A DNA stretch of 64,000 bases. Source: an uncultured Clostridia bacterium (lineage in GTDB: Bacteria; Bacillota; Clostridia; Christensenellales; Borkfalkiaceae). Made by a program: the position numbers and the translations under genes. The notes beneath the pieces were generated by a model. That model searched no databases, had not been told where the DNA came from, and worked only from the letters and a program-made list of their open reading frames with translations. The stretch lies in contig CALVLK010000001.1 in the NCBI GenBank assembly GCA_944337235.1, positions 1 through 64,000 of the forward strand. Reading direction: 5' to 3'. How positions within the stretch are numbered: the first letter of the stretch is position 1; each line of letters opens with the position of its first letter. Shown here piece after piece: positions 8,583-16,474 of the stretch.

Positions 8583-9590
8583 ATGACGGTAATACGCGGC
8601 GCGATCACGATCGATCACGATGACAAGCAGGAGATCCGCGATGCGGTTCGTACGCTTCTTGAAGAAATTTTGTCGCGCAATGCGATCAGGGCGGACGAAA
8701 TTTTGTGCGCCGTCTTTTCCAATACGGCAGATATCCGCGCCTACTATCCTGCCAAGGCGGCGCGCGAGGCGGGGTTTGAATTTTGCTCGCTCTTCTCTGC
8801 GCAGGAGCCGGATATCGTCGATTCGCTTCCGCTCTGTATCCGTGTCATGGTGTTTGTCGAGAGGAATTTTACGCCCGCGCATGTCTATCTGCGCGGCGCC
8901 GCGACCCTTCGGCGCGACCTTGCGGAAAAGATGACGATCGCGATCGACGGCCCTTCGGGCAGCGGAAAGTCTACGATCGCAAGGGCGCTCGCCCGCGAGT
9001 ACGGCATTTTATACCTCGATACGGGGGCGATGTACCGCGCCTGTGCGCTCAAGGCGCTGCAGTGCGGCGTTTCCGTGGAAACAGATGAGGAAGCCGCCGC
9101 CCTGATGCGCGATCTCTCGCTTGAGATCGAGTACAGGGAGGGCATGCAGCACACCATCCTTGACGGCAAAGACGTCTCGGAGGAGATCCGTCGGCCGGAG
9201 GTCTCTATGGCGGCCTCCACCGTTTCAAAGTTTCCTGCCGTGCGTGCCAAGATGGTGGAAAAGCAGCGCGAGATTGCCGCAAGGATGAGCTGCATCCTCG
9301 ACGGGCGCGACATCGGAACGCATGTCCTGCCCGATGCCGACTTCAAATTTTTTCTGACGGCCAGGGCGGAGATCCGTGCCGCACGGCGCTATGAAGAACT
9401 CACCGCAAAGGGGTTCTCTGTCGATCTCGCAGCGCTGACCGAGGAGATCATCGCGCGGGATCTGCAGGATTCCACTAGGGCGGTCTCGCCGTTGAAAAAG
9501 GCTGCCGACGCCATTGAGATCGATACATCTGAGATGACGATCGATGAGGTGCTCTCGGCCATCAGGCAGATCATTCAGGAGAAGATATAG
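8583..9590 (+). CDS. AroH-type chorismate mutase fused to (d)CMP kinase
   Basis: One 335-residue reading frame joins two enzymes. Residues 1-115 match monofunctional AroH chorismate mutase (chorismate to prephenate). R5, R61, E75, R87 in CIRVMV, Y102 in HVYLRGA and R110 in LRRDL line up with the Bacillus active-site residues; the position of Bacillus Cys75 is Ser72. Residues 117-335 are cytidylate kinase with P-loop GPSGSGKST (123-131), LDTGAMYR and DGRDIGT. The start is ATG 8583 with GGAGG 4 nt upstream; an in-frame TTG at 8568 is less likely. Cmk-plsC-ispH-rpsA order is usual in Clostridia, but the AroH part is an addition. Both halves look active. Confidence 0.88.
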   Translation: MTVIRGAITIDHDDKQEIRDAVRTLLEEILSRNAIRADEILCAVFSNTADIRAYYPAKAAREAGFEFCSLFSAQEPDIVDSLPLCIRVMVFVERNFTPAHVYLRGAATLRRDLAEKMTIAIDGPSGSGKSTIARALAREYGILYLDTGAMYRACALKALQCGVSVETDEEAAALMRDLSLEIEYREGMQHTILDGKDVSEEIRRPEVSMAASTVSKFPAVRAKMVEKQREIAARMSCILDGRDIGTHVLPDADFKFFLTARAEIRAARRYEELTAKGFSVDLAALTEEIIARDLQDSTRAVSPLKKAADAIEIDTSEMTIDEVLSAIRQIIQEKI

Positions 9591-10337
9591 ATGACAAAGC
9601 AAGAGAGCGAAACATCGCCCGCATCCGAAAAAGAGCTTCGTCCGCAAAAAAAAGAGGACGATAACTTTCTGTTTACTGTGACAAAGAACGGGTGGCACAT
9701 CAACCATACGATGAACTTCCTGCGCTTCCTGTTCTATGGCGTTCATGCGATCTTATATCCCTTCAAATTGCACGGATATAAAAAGGTCGGCAAGGGCGCA
9801 TACATCTTTGTTGGCAACCACTACTGCCTCTGGGATGTCTTCTATCCCGCCCATACCACGCGCGAGGGGATTCATTATCTTGCCAAGGATTCCATTTTCC
9901 ATGCGCCCGTACTCGGATATTTTGCAAAAAAGGTCCGTGCGATCGGCGCCATGCGCGACGGTTCCGATGTGCGCACGCTGATGGAGGCCATGAAGGCGTT
10001 AAGACACGGCGACAAAATTTCCATGTTCCCGGAGGGGACGAGAAATAAAGTTTCTGAGGAAGAATTTCTTCCCTTTCACGGCGGGGCGGCGCTCATTGCG
10101 ATCAAGACAAAGACGCCCGTCATTCCCTTTGTCATCTGTTCCCGGCCCCGCATCTTCCGCCGCACGCACGTCGTGTTCGGCGAGCCCGTCGAGCTGAGCG
10201 AATATTACGGACGCAAACTGACGTCTGCCGACTATCAGGAGGCAGATGAAAAGCTGAAACAGCGCCTGTACGATATGCGCGAACAGTTCAGATCGTCGCG
10301 CGGGAAAAAGCGCGCGAGGGCAGAAGGAAAGCGCTGA
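9591..10337 (+). CDS. plsC: 1-acyl-sn-glycerol-3-phosphate acyltransferase
   Basis: Acylates lysophosphatidic acid to phosphatidic acid at the membrane face. The 248 residues contain the acyltransferase motif NHYCLWD (N76-D82, NHx4D catalytic pair H77/D82) and the substrate motif FPEGTRNK (146-153). A hydrophobic stretch near 42-58 could anchor it. The first 25 residues are charged and variable. The ATG directly follows the cmk stop and the stop overlaps the ispH-rpsA start, so the three genes are tightly coupled. Confidence 0.93.
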   Translation: MTKQESETSPASEKELRPQKKEDDNFLFTVTKNGWHINHTMNFLRFLFYGVHAILYPFKLHGYKKVGKGAYIFVGNHYCLWDVFYPAHTTREGIHYLAKDSIFHAPVLGYFAKKVRAIGAMRDGSDVRTLMEAMKALRHGDKISMFPEGTRNKVSEEEFLPFHGGAALIAIKTKTPVIPFVICSRPRIFRRTHVVFGEPVELSEYYGRKLTSADYQEADEKLKQRLYDMREQFRSSRGKKRARAEGKR

Positions 10338-12448
10338 TGCAGGTCATCGTGGCGCAGAACAGCGGGTTTTGCTCGGGCGTACGCCGCGCCGTCGAGACGG
10401 CACTCTCGCTTAAGGGAGAGGGGCTCTATGCGCTCGGCGAGATCGTGCACAACCCGGAAGTCGTGGCCCGCATTGCGGCAAGCGGCATCCGGACGGTATC
10501 GTCTCCGGAGGAGGTGCCCGCCGGGGCGACGCTGATCATCCGCTCCCACGGCGCGGGGCGTGCCGTGTTTGAGGAATGCGCGCGGCGCGGGATCAGGGTG
10601 GTGGACTGTACCTGCCCCTTTGTGCGGCGGACGCAGAAGATCATCGCCGCGGGAAGCAGAGCGGGGAAGGTCATTGCGATCGCAGGGCAGCTCGGCCACC
10701 CTGAAACGCAGGGATTGCTCGGCTGGGCAGAGGGGGAATGCCACGTCTTCTCTTCGGAACATGACGATTTCACGTTATTGTCGGATAAAGAGGTCATATT
10801 GGTCGCTCAAACGACCTTTTCTGAGGAAAGTTTTTACAAAATCGCAGAAATTCTGCGAAATCGGTGTCAAAAAACAGTTGAGATTTTTAAGACAATTTGT
10901 TATACTACTGTACAGAGACAAAAAGAGGCATTCAGAATTGCAAAACTCTGCGATGCCGTCCTCGTGATCGGCGGGCGCAACAGCAGCAACACGGGTAAAC
11001 TTTACGAAATCGCGAAGGCGAACTGTGACCATGTCGAATGGGGGGAGGACGCGTCGTGTTTCGAATATGAACAATTTTTTAATTTTGAAAGGGTCGGCAT
11101 AATTGCAGGAGCAAGCACTCCAGATTGGCAGACTCAGGAGGTTCTTTTTAAGATGGAAGAAAACAATGCGGAAGTTCAGGCAACGACAATGCAGGATGTC
11201 GTTGAGGGATTGGGCAAGGAAGAGCGGTACAAGAGAGGGCAGCTGCTCTCCGTTCGGATCGTATCCGCGACAGATGAAGGGGTCTATGTATCCGCTTCGG
11301 GCAAGTTAGAGATCTTGCTTCCCAAGGAAGAGCTCGACTGTGAAGAGTACAGCCGCGAGGCGTATGCCGCTAAGGTAGGCGAGGAGATCCGCGTCATGGT
11401 CACGGAGATCTCCCCCAAGGTCAAGCTCTCTGAGAAAATGGTCAAGAAGCTCGAAGAAGAGGAAGCCTTGCTCAAAGAGATCGAAGCAGGAAAAGAATTC
11501 AGCGTCGTGTGCACGGGCTACAACAAGGGTGGTCTTACGGCGGAATTCGGTACCTATCCCGTCTTTGTTCCCGCCAAGGAGATCCGCACGGGTTATGTCC
11601 GCGATCTGGAAAAATATACAGGCAAAAAGCTCAGACTCAGAGCGCTCGAGATCCGCAAGGAGCGCAGAAAGGAGATCATCGCTTCGCAGCGCGTGATCAT
11701 CGAAGAGGAGAAGGCCGCACGCGAGGCCGCCAAAGCCGAGCGCGAAGAGGCTTTCCTGAATTCCATTCAGGAGGGCGACATCGTCGAGGGTAAGGTGGAG
11801 CGCGTAGCATCTTTCGGCGCATTCGTATCCGTAAACGGGTTCGATTGCCTTGCACACATCTCCGACCTCTCCTGGTCGGGCGTCAAAAACGTCGCCGATG
11901 TGCTCGAGATCGGCAAGCGCTATCAGTTCAAGGTGCTTGCAGTCAATCGTGAGCTGAAGAGGGTCTCGCTTGGCTATAAGCAGCTTCAGCCTCAGCCTTG
12001 GGATCTTGCGGCAGAAAAGTATGCCGTGGGCGACGTCGTACACGGAAAGGTTGTCCGCATCGTCAGCTATGGCGCTTTTGTCGAACTGGAGAAGGGTGTT
12101 GACGGACTTGTTCACCTCTCTCAGATCTCGCACGAATGGCTGGAAAATCCTACGTCCGTACTCAAAGTCGGCGAAGAAGTCGATGTGAAGATCCTTGCGT
12201 TCAACCCCGAGGAAAAGCGCATCACGCTCTCCATCAAGGCGCTTCAGCCCCGTCCCGAGCAGGAACCGCGCGCCGAGCGCGAGCCCAGAGAGGGCCGCGA
12301 ATCCCGCAAGGCCAACAAGAAGGGCGGCAGAAAGAATAACTTCTATGCCGAAGAAGAGGATGAGTACAGGGAGTGGAAGGATGAAGGCTTCAGCAGCGGC
12401 GCCTCCATTGCCGAGATCCTCGGCCTTGAAAATAAGGACGAAGAATAA
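10337..12448 (+). CDS. ispH-rpsA: IspH (HMBPP reductase) fused to ribosomal protein S1
   Basis: 703 residues with two functions. Residues 1-280 are 4-hydroxy-3-methylbut-2-enyl diphosphate reductase, the last MEP-pathway step: iron-sulphur ligands C12 (NSGFCSGV), C93 (DCTCPF) and the cysteine of KTICYTT, with substrate-binding H38 and H71. From about 300 come four S1/OB-fold repeats; the last two, at about 475-550 and 560-635, are the most typical (each carries GAFV). A charged tail ends the protein. This fusion is known from Clostridia. The S1 part may act in translation or RNA binding. A strong terminator follows. Confidence 0.95.
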   Translation: MQVIVAQNSGFCSGVRRAVETALSLKGEGLYALGEIVHNPEVVARIAASGIRTVSSPEEVPAGATLIIRSHGAGRAVFEECARRGIRVVDCTCPFVRRTQKIIAAGSRAGKVIAIAGQLGHPETQGLLGWAEGECHVFSSEHDDFTLLSDKEVILVAQTTFSEESFYKIAEILRNRCQKTVEIFKTICYTTVQRQKEAFRIAKLCDAVLVIGGRNSSNTGKLYEIAKANCDHVEWGEDASCFEYEQFFNFERVGIIAGASTPDWQTQEVLFKMEENNAEVQATTMQDVVEGLGKEERYKRGQLLSVRIVSATDEGVYVSASGKLEILLPKEELDCEEYSREAYAAKVGEEIRVMVTEISPKVKLSEKMVKKLEEEEALLKEIEAGKEFSVVCTGYNKGGLTAEFGTYPVFVPAKEIRTGYVRDLEKYTGKKLRLRALEIRKERRKEIIASQRVIIEEEKAAREAAKAEREEAFLNSIQEGDIVEGKVERVASFGAFVSVNGFDCLAHISDLSWSGVKNVADVLEIGKRYQFKVLAVNRELKRVSLGYKQLQPQPWDLAAEKYAVGDVVHGKVVRIVSYGAFVELEKGVDGLVHLSQISHEWLENPTSVLKVGEEVDVKILAFNPEEKRITLSIKALQPRPEQEPRAEREPREGRESRKANKKGGRKNNFYAEEEDEYREWKDEGFSSGASIAEILGLENKDEE

Positions 12449-12459
12449 TTTAAACTGTC

Positions 12460-12487
12460 AAAAAAACGGTCGTCAGACCGTTTTTTT
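12460..12487 (+). terminator. Terminator after ispH-rpsA
   Basis: Stem ACGGTC / GACCGT with loop GTCA, preceded by A6 and followed by T7. It can act in both directions but only + strand genes flank it. Confidence 0.88.
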
Positions 12488-12521
12488 ATGCCCGAACGAG
12501 GATTCCGGAATGCGAATTTGT

Positions 12522-12550
12522 TTGATAGGCAGTTGCGCGTGGTATATTAT
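12522..12550 (+). promoter_or_regulatory. Promoter of htpG
   Basis: TTGATA at 12522-12527, 17-bp spacer, TATTAT at 12545-12550, 46 bp before the htpG ATG. No CIRCE inverted repeat is present, so HrcA control is not indicated here. Confidence 0.65.
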
Positions 12551-12596
12551 ATAGGAAAATGATCGCGCAGATCAGGCGCGTTACAAGGAGCAAGTT

Positions 12597-14438
12597 ATGG
12601 AAAAGCAGGGTAATATTCGCATCGCAAGTGAAAACATGATGCCGATCATCAAGAAATGGCTGTATTCGGAAAAGGACATCTTTTTGCGTGAGATCGTGTC
12701 CAACGCTTCCGACGCCATCACAAAGCTGAAAAAGCTTGTGGATCTCGGTGAGGCGGAGGGATCCGATTCCTATCGGATCATCGTGAGAACGGATAAGGCC
12801 GCGGGAACGCTCACCGTTGAGGATAACGGCATCGGCATGACGGAGGAGGAGGTCGAGACCTATATCACACAGATCGCCTTCTCGGGTGCGGCAGACTTTG
12901 TGGAAAAGTATGAAAAGGCAGGGGGCGAGGGCATCATCGGGCACTTCGGGCTCGGGTTCTATTCCGCCTATATGGTCTCCGATAATATTGAAATCTTTAC
13001 GAAATCCTATCGCAGCGACGCACCCGCCGTGCATTGGGAGTCCGACGGCAACAGCACCTATACGATCGGCGACTGCGACAAGCAGGACCGCGGAACGCGT
13101 GTGGTGATGCATCTTGCCGAAGAAGAGAAGGAGTTTCTGGATGAGAGCGTCATCCGCCGCCTGTTGAACAAATATTGTTCCTTCATGCCCTATGAGATCT
13201 ATCTCAATCCGAAGAGCGAGGAGGAACTGAAGGCGGAGAGCAAAGAGGGTGAGGAAAAGAAAAACGAGCCCGTGAACACGACGCAGCCGCTCTACCTGAA
13301 GCAGCCCAAGGACTGTACGGAGCAGGAATATAAAGATTTCTACCGCCACACGTTTGCCGATTTCAACGAGCCGCTCTTCTGGATCCATCTGAACATGGAG
13401 TATCCTTTCCGTCTGAAGGGGATCCTGTATTTCCCCAAGGTAAAAAAGCAGGTCGAACTGGAACGCGGGCATGTGAAGCTGTACTGCAATCAGGTCTATA
13501 TTGCAGATAACATCAAAGAGGTCATTCCGGAGTTTCTGATGCTTCTGAACGGCGTCATCGACTGCCCGGATATTCCGCTGAACGTCTCCCGTTCCTTCCT
13601 GCAGAATGATGCACAGGTGCAGAAGATCGCAAAGCACATCACCAAGAAGGTCGCGGACAAACTTGTCGAACTGTACAAGAATGACAAGGAGCGCTACGAG
13701 AATTGCTGGAAGGATCTTTCGACTTTCGTCAAGTTCGGCTGCATCAAGGACGACAGCTTCTATCAGCGCGTCAAAGATATTATTATCTATAAGAATCTTT
13801 CGGGCGAGTATCGCCCTGTCGAGAGCTATTTCGGCGAAGAGGTCTCGGAGGAGGACGCAAAGGAGGGCAAGGAGCCCAAGGCGGTCTACTATGTCTCCGA
13901 CGAGAAGAAACAGGCGCAGTATATCCGCATGTTCAAGGATGCCGGGCTGGATGCGATTGTGTGCGATACCTTCATCGACCCGCACTTCATCAGCTATATC
14001 GAGTACAAAAACCCGACGAAGGTGCGCTTCCTGCGCATCGATGCCGATGTCGCAGGCGAGCTCAAAGAGGAGGGCGGCGCCGACAGCGAGCTGGAGGAGA
14101 TCTTTAAAAAGTATCTCGGTGAGAAACATGTCAGGATCAGGACGGAAAAGCTCAAGGGCAATGTGCCCGCGATCGTCAACGTCTCTGAGTTCATGCGCAG
14201 AATGAGCGAGATGAATCAATTCTACATGATGGGGGACGCCGCAGCGGACGTCACGCTCGTCGTCAACAGTGCCTCTCCCGCCGTGCAGGCCCTGAAGGGC
14301 GCGCAGGAGGAGCAGCAGAAATGTGCCGTCATGCAGATCTACTATCTTGCACTTTTGGCATACAAACAGCTGACCCCCGAAGAATTGAGCGAGTTTACCG
14401 ATAATCAGACCGCAATGATCGAAAAATTCTTGAAATAA
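12597..14438 (+). CDS. htpG: Molecular chaperone HtpG (Hsp90)
   Basis: 613-residue cytosolic ATP-dependent chaperone. The N-terminal GHKL ATPase is clear: FLREIVSNASDAITK near residue 24, VEDNGIGM (the Mg/ATP-binding DNGIGM) and GHFGLGFYSAYMV. The middle domain contains YCNQVYIADN and LNVSRSFLQ, and the C-terminal dimerisation domain ends at 613, close to the family norm of about 620. AAGGAG lies 7 nt before the ATG. Monocistronic, between its own promoter and the cold-shock promoter. Confidence 0.96.
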   Translation: MEKQGNIRIASENMMPIIKKWLYSEKDIFLREIVSNASDAITKLKKLVDLGEAEGSDSYRIIVRTDKAAGTLTVEDNGIGMTEEEVETYITQIAFSGAADFVEKYEKAGGEGIIGHFGLGFYSAYMVSDNIEIFTKSYRSDAPAVHWESDGNSTYTIGDCDKQDRGTRVVMHLAEEEKEFLDESVIRRLLNKYCSFMPYEIYLNPKSEEELKAESKEGEEKKNEPVNTTQPLYLKQPKDCTEQEYKDFYRHTFADFNEPLFWIHLNMEYPFRLKGILYFPKVKKQVELERGHVKLYCNQVYIADNIKEVIPEFLMLLNGVIDCPDIPLNVSRSFLQNDAQVQKIAKHITKKVADKLVELYKNDKERYENCWKDLSTFVKFGCIKDDSFYQRVKDIIIYKNLSGEYRPVESYFGEEVSEEDAKEGKEPKAVYYVSDEKKQAQYIRMFKDAGLDAIVCDTFIDPHFISYIEYKNPTKVRFLRIDADVAGELKEEGGADSELEEIFKKYLGEKHVRIRTEKLKGNVPAIVNVSEFMRRMSEMNQFYMMGDAAADVTLVVNSASPAVQALKGAQEEQQKCAVMQIYYLALLAYKQLTPEELSEFTDNQTAMIEKFLK

Positions 14439-14461
14439 GTTCAGGAATTTTCATAGGGGCC

Positions 14462-14490
14462 TTGACAAGTTACATAGAGATTGGTATAAT
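14462..14490 (+). promoter_or_regulatory. Consensus sigma-A promoter of the cold-shock gene
   Basis: TTGACA at 14462-14467, 17-bp spacer, TATAAT at 14485-14490: perfect consensus. It leaves a 5' leader of about 95 nt before the GTG start, the kind of leader that in cold-shock genes often folds in a temperature-dependent way. Confidence 0.85.
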
Positions 14491-14590
14491 AAAAAAGGCA
14501 CGGTGATAACAGCATTCGCGCGATGGTACGACCCAAATTTTATAGGACGTATTTGAATGTCTTGCGTAACGTCGCCATTGGAGGATAATT

Positions 14591-14803
14591 GTGTACGGCA
14601 TAGTTAAGTGGTTCAACGACGGAAAAGGGTATGGCTTCATTTCCAACGAGGACGGAGGCGACGATATCTTCGTGCATTTCTCGGCCATTCAGACGGATGG
14701 ATTCAGAACACTCAAGGAGGGTCAGCGCGTCAGCTTTGATTCTGAACCCGACCCCAAAGACAGCGGAAAGCTTCGTGCAGTGAACGTTGTGCCGCTTTCG
14801 TAA
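14591..14803 (+). CDS. Cold-shock protein (CspA family)
   Basis: 70-residue single OB-fold nucleic-acid-binding protein. RNP1 is seen as KGYGFIS (12-18) and RNP2 as DIFVHFSAI (26-34), preceded by VKWFNDGKG. It should melt RNA structure and assist translation at low temperature. The start is GTG at 14591 with GGAGG about 6 nt upstream (14580-14584). Monocistronic, with its own consensus promoter, long leader and terminator. Confidence 0.95.
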   Translation: MYGIVKWFNDGKGYGFISNEDGGDDIFVHFSAIQTDGFRTLKEGQRVSFDSEPDPKDSGKLRAVNVVPLS

Positions 14804-14811
14804 AACATTCA

Positions 14812-14837
14812 GCGCAGCCTGCGGGCTGCGCTTTTTT
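14812..14837 (+). terminator. Terminator after the cold-shock gene
   Basis: 8-bp stem GCGCAGCC / GGCTGCGC with loop TGCG, followed by T6. Confidence 0.92.
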
Positions 14838-14881
14838 CATGTTTTCGTATCAGTTTTGCCGCCGCCCGCATAGAATATGAT

Positions 14882-16201
14882 ATGTTTTCTGATGAGAGAT
14901 GCGAAAGTTATTATCTGATCGGGATCGGCGGTGTGAGCATGAGTGCGCTTGCCATGCTCTTACACGAAGAGGGCTTTCGCGTGCGGGGGAGCGATCGCGC
15001 GGAGGGTCGCTTTACGCAGCTGCTCCGCGAACGCGGTATTCCCGTCAGCATCGGGGAACATGAATCCATCTCGGAGAAGACGGTCGTCTATTCTGCCGCG
15101 ATCGACGGGATGCATCCTCAGCTGCTTGCGGCGAAGCGGGCGGGAAAACGCCTCATGTCGCGCGCACAACTTCTGGGCGCGGTCGCGGAGGAATATCCGC
15201 ACGCGCTCTCTGTGGCGGGATGTCACGGAAAGACCTCTGCCGTCGCCATGCTCGCGCATGTGTTCTATCGCGCAGGGCGGCAGTTTACCTGTCATATCGG
15301 CGGAGAAGATCGTCTGCTCACCAACTATTTCTCGACGGGAAAGGAATATTTTCTGACGGAGGCCTGCGAATACCGGCGCAGCTTTTTGCAGCTGCGGAGC
15401 GAAGTCGCCGTCATTCTGAATATCGACCGCGACCATACCGACTGCTATGCCGATCGTGAGGATCTCTTTGAAGCATATTGCTCCTTTGCGGCGCGGTCCC
15501 GGCGCGTCATCGTCAACGGCGACGATGCGCTTGCGCGCAAGATCCCGCATGCATGTTCTTTCGGTATGTATGAGGGGGACATCCGCGCGGAAAAACTTGT
15601 TTCAGAGGGAGAATGCTATTCCTTTACGATCACGGAGCGGTCTGTGCCCGTGCTGCGTGTGCACCTCTCCTGCATCGGGAAAGTGCATGTCCGCCATGCG
15701 CTTGCCGCATATGCCGCATGCAGGATGTATCGTTTTACGCCTTCCGAGATTGCAAAAGGGCTGGAAAGCTTCAGCGGCGTGCGGCGAAGGTTCGAAAAGG
15801 TCGGCCGTCTGTGCGGGGCAAGCGTCATCTGCGACTACGCCCACCATCCGCGCGAGATCGAAGCGAGTCTGAAGACCGCGCAGCGGATCTGCCGCGGCAG
15901 CGTGCATCTTGTCTTTCAGCCGCACACCTACTCGCGGACGCGCGACATGATGGACGACTTTGTTTCCGTGCTCCGTATGGCGGAGGATCCCGTCATCTAT
16001 CAAACATATGCTGCGCGTGAGCCGTTCGATGCGGCGGGAAGCGCCTATACGCTCGTATCCCGCCTGCCCGAAGCCGTCTATGTGCAATCGCCCGAGCAGC
16101 TGCTTTCGCGACTCGCCGGGCGCGTCGCCAGGGAGGATATCATCCTCGTTCTGGGGGCGGGCGACATCTACGATATCGTCACTTCCATGCTTGACTGCTG
16201 A
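14882..16201 (+). CDS. murC: UDP-N-acetylmuramate--L-alanine ligase
   Basis: Adds L-Ala to UDP-MurNAc, the first peptide step of peptidoglycan synthesis. The 439 residues show the N-terminal Rossmann motif YLIGIGGVSMSALA (11-24), the Mur-ligase P-loop as GCHGKT (113-118, where GTHGKT is usual), TEACEYRRSFL, and NIDRDHTDCY. A C-terminal segment with FQPHTYSRT and VLGAGDIYDI is typical of MurC rather than Mpl. No mur or division genes are adjacent, so it is isolated from the dcw cluster. No strong Shine-Dalgarno is seen before ATG 14882. Confidence 0.9.
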   Translation: MFSDERCESYYLIGIGGVSMSALAMLLHEEGFRVRGSDRAEGRFTQLLRERGIPVSIGEHESISEKTVVYSAAIDGMHPQLLAAKRAGKRLMSRAQLLGAVAEEYPHALSVAGCHGKTSAVAMLAHVFYRAGRQFTCHIGGEDRLLTNYFSTGKEYFLTEACEYRRSFLQLRSEVAVILNIDRDHTDCYADREDLFEAYCSFAARSRRVIVNGDDALARKIPHACSFGMYEGDIRAEKLVSEGECYSFTITERSVPVLRVHLSCIGKVHVRHALAAYAACRMYRFTPSEIAKGLESFSGVRRRFEKVGRLCGASVICDYAHHPREIEASLKTAQRICRGSVHLVFQPHTYSRTRDMMDDFVSVLRMAEDPVIYQTYAAREPFDAAGSAYTLVSRLPEAVYVQSPEQLLSRLAGRVAREDIILVLGAGDIYDIVTSMLDC

Positions 16202-16219
16202 AAATTTAATCCGCCTTTG

Positions 16220-16248
16220 ACAGATCTGCGCTGCGGATCTGTTTTTTT
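16220..16248 (+). terminator. Terminator after murC
   Basis: 7-bp stem ACAGATC / GATCTGT with a 9-nt loop, followed by T7. The remaining 130 bp before the glgB promoter hold only small inverted repeats (GCGCGC near 16249 and 16266; CACAC/GTGTG near 16303), with no gene I can support. Confidence 0.75.
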
Positions 16249-16387
16249 GCGCGCATTCCGCAAGGCGCGCATCTGACGCTCATGGGGATTTTCGCCGTGG
16301 GCACACTATGTGTGGTAAGGCGCGGGTTTTTTTGGCAGAATCGCGTGCATTTTCCGCAAAAAAGAGGAAAAAAATTTCGATTTGGTA

Positions 16388-16416
16388 TTGAAAGTCGGCG
16401 CAAGATATAGTATAAT
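16388..16416 (+). promoter_or_regulatory. Promoter of the glycogen operon
   Basis: TTGAAA at 16388-16393, 17-bp spacer, TATAAT at 16411-16416. It lies 58 bp upstream of the glgB ATG, which rules out longer in-frame glgB starts. Confidence 0.85.
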
Positions 16417-16474
16417 AGTTACAGTGAAAAGCATGATGCGGATGTTTCGGCATTCCGCCATGAGAGGGGAAGTT

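Noticed and set aside
12486..14219. 577-codon - strand frame over htpG
   Set aside because: Antisense to a complete HtpG; no domain recognised.
16382..16474. Longer glgB start at 16382
   Set aside because: It would begin upstream of the -10 box at 16411-16416; ATG 16475 has a ribosome-binding site and matches the family start.
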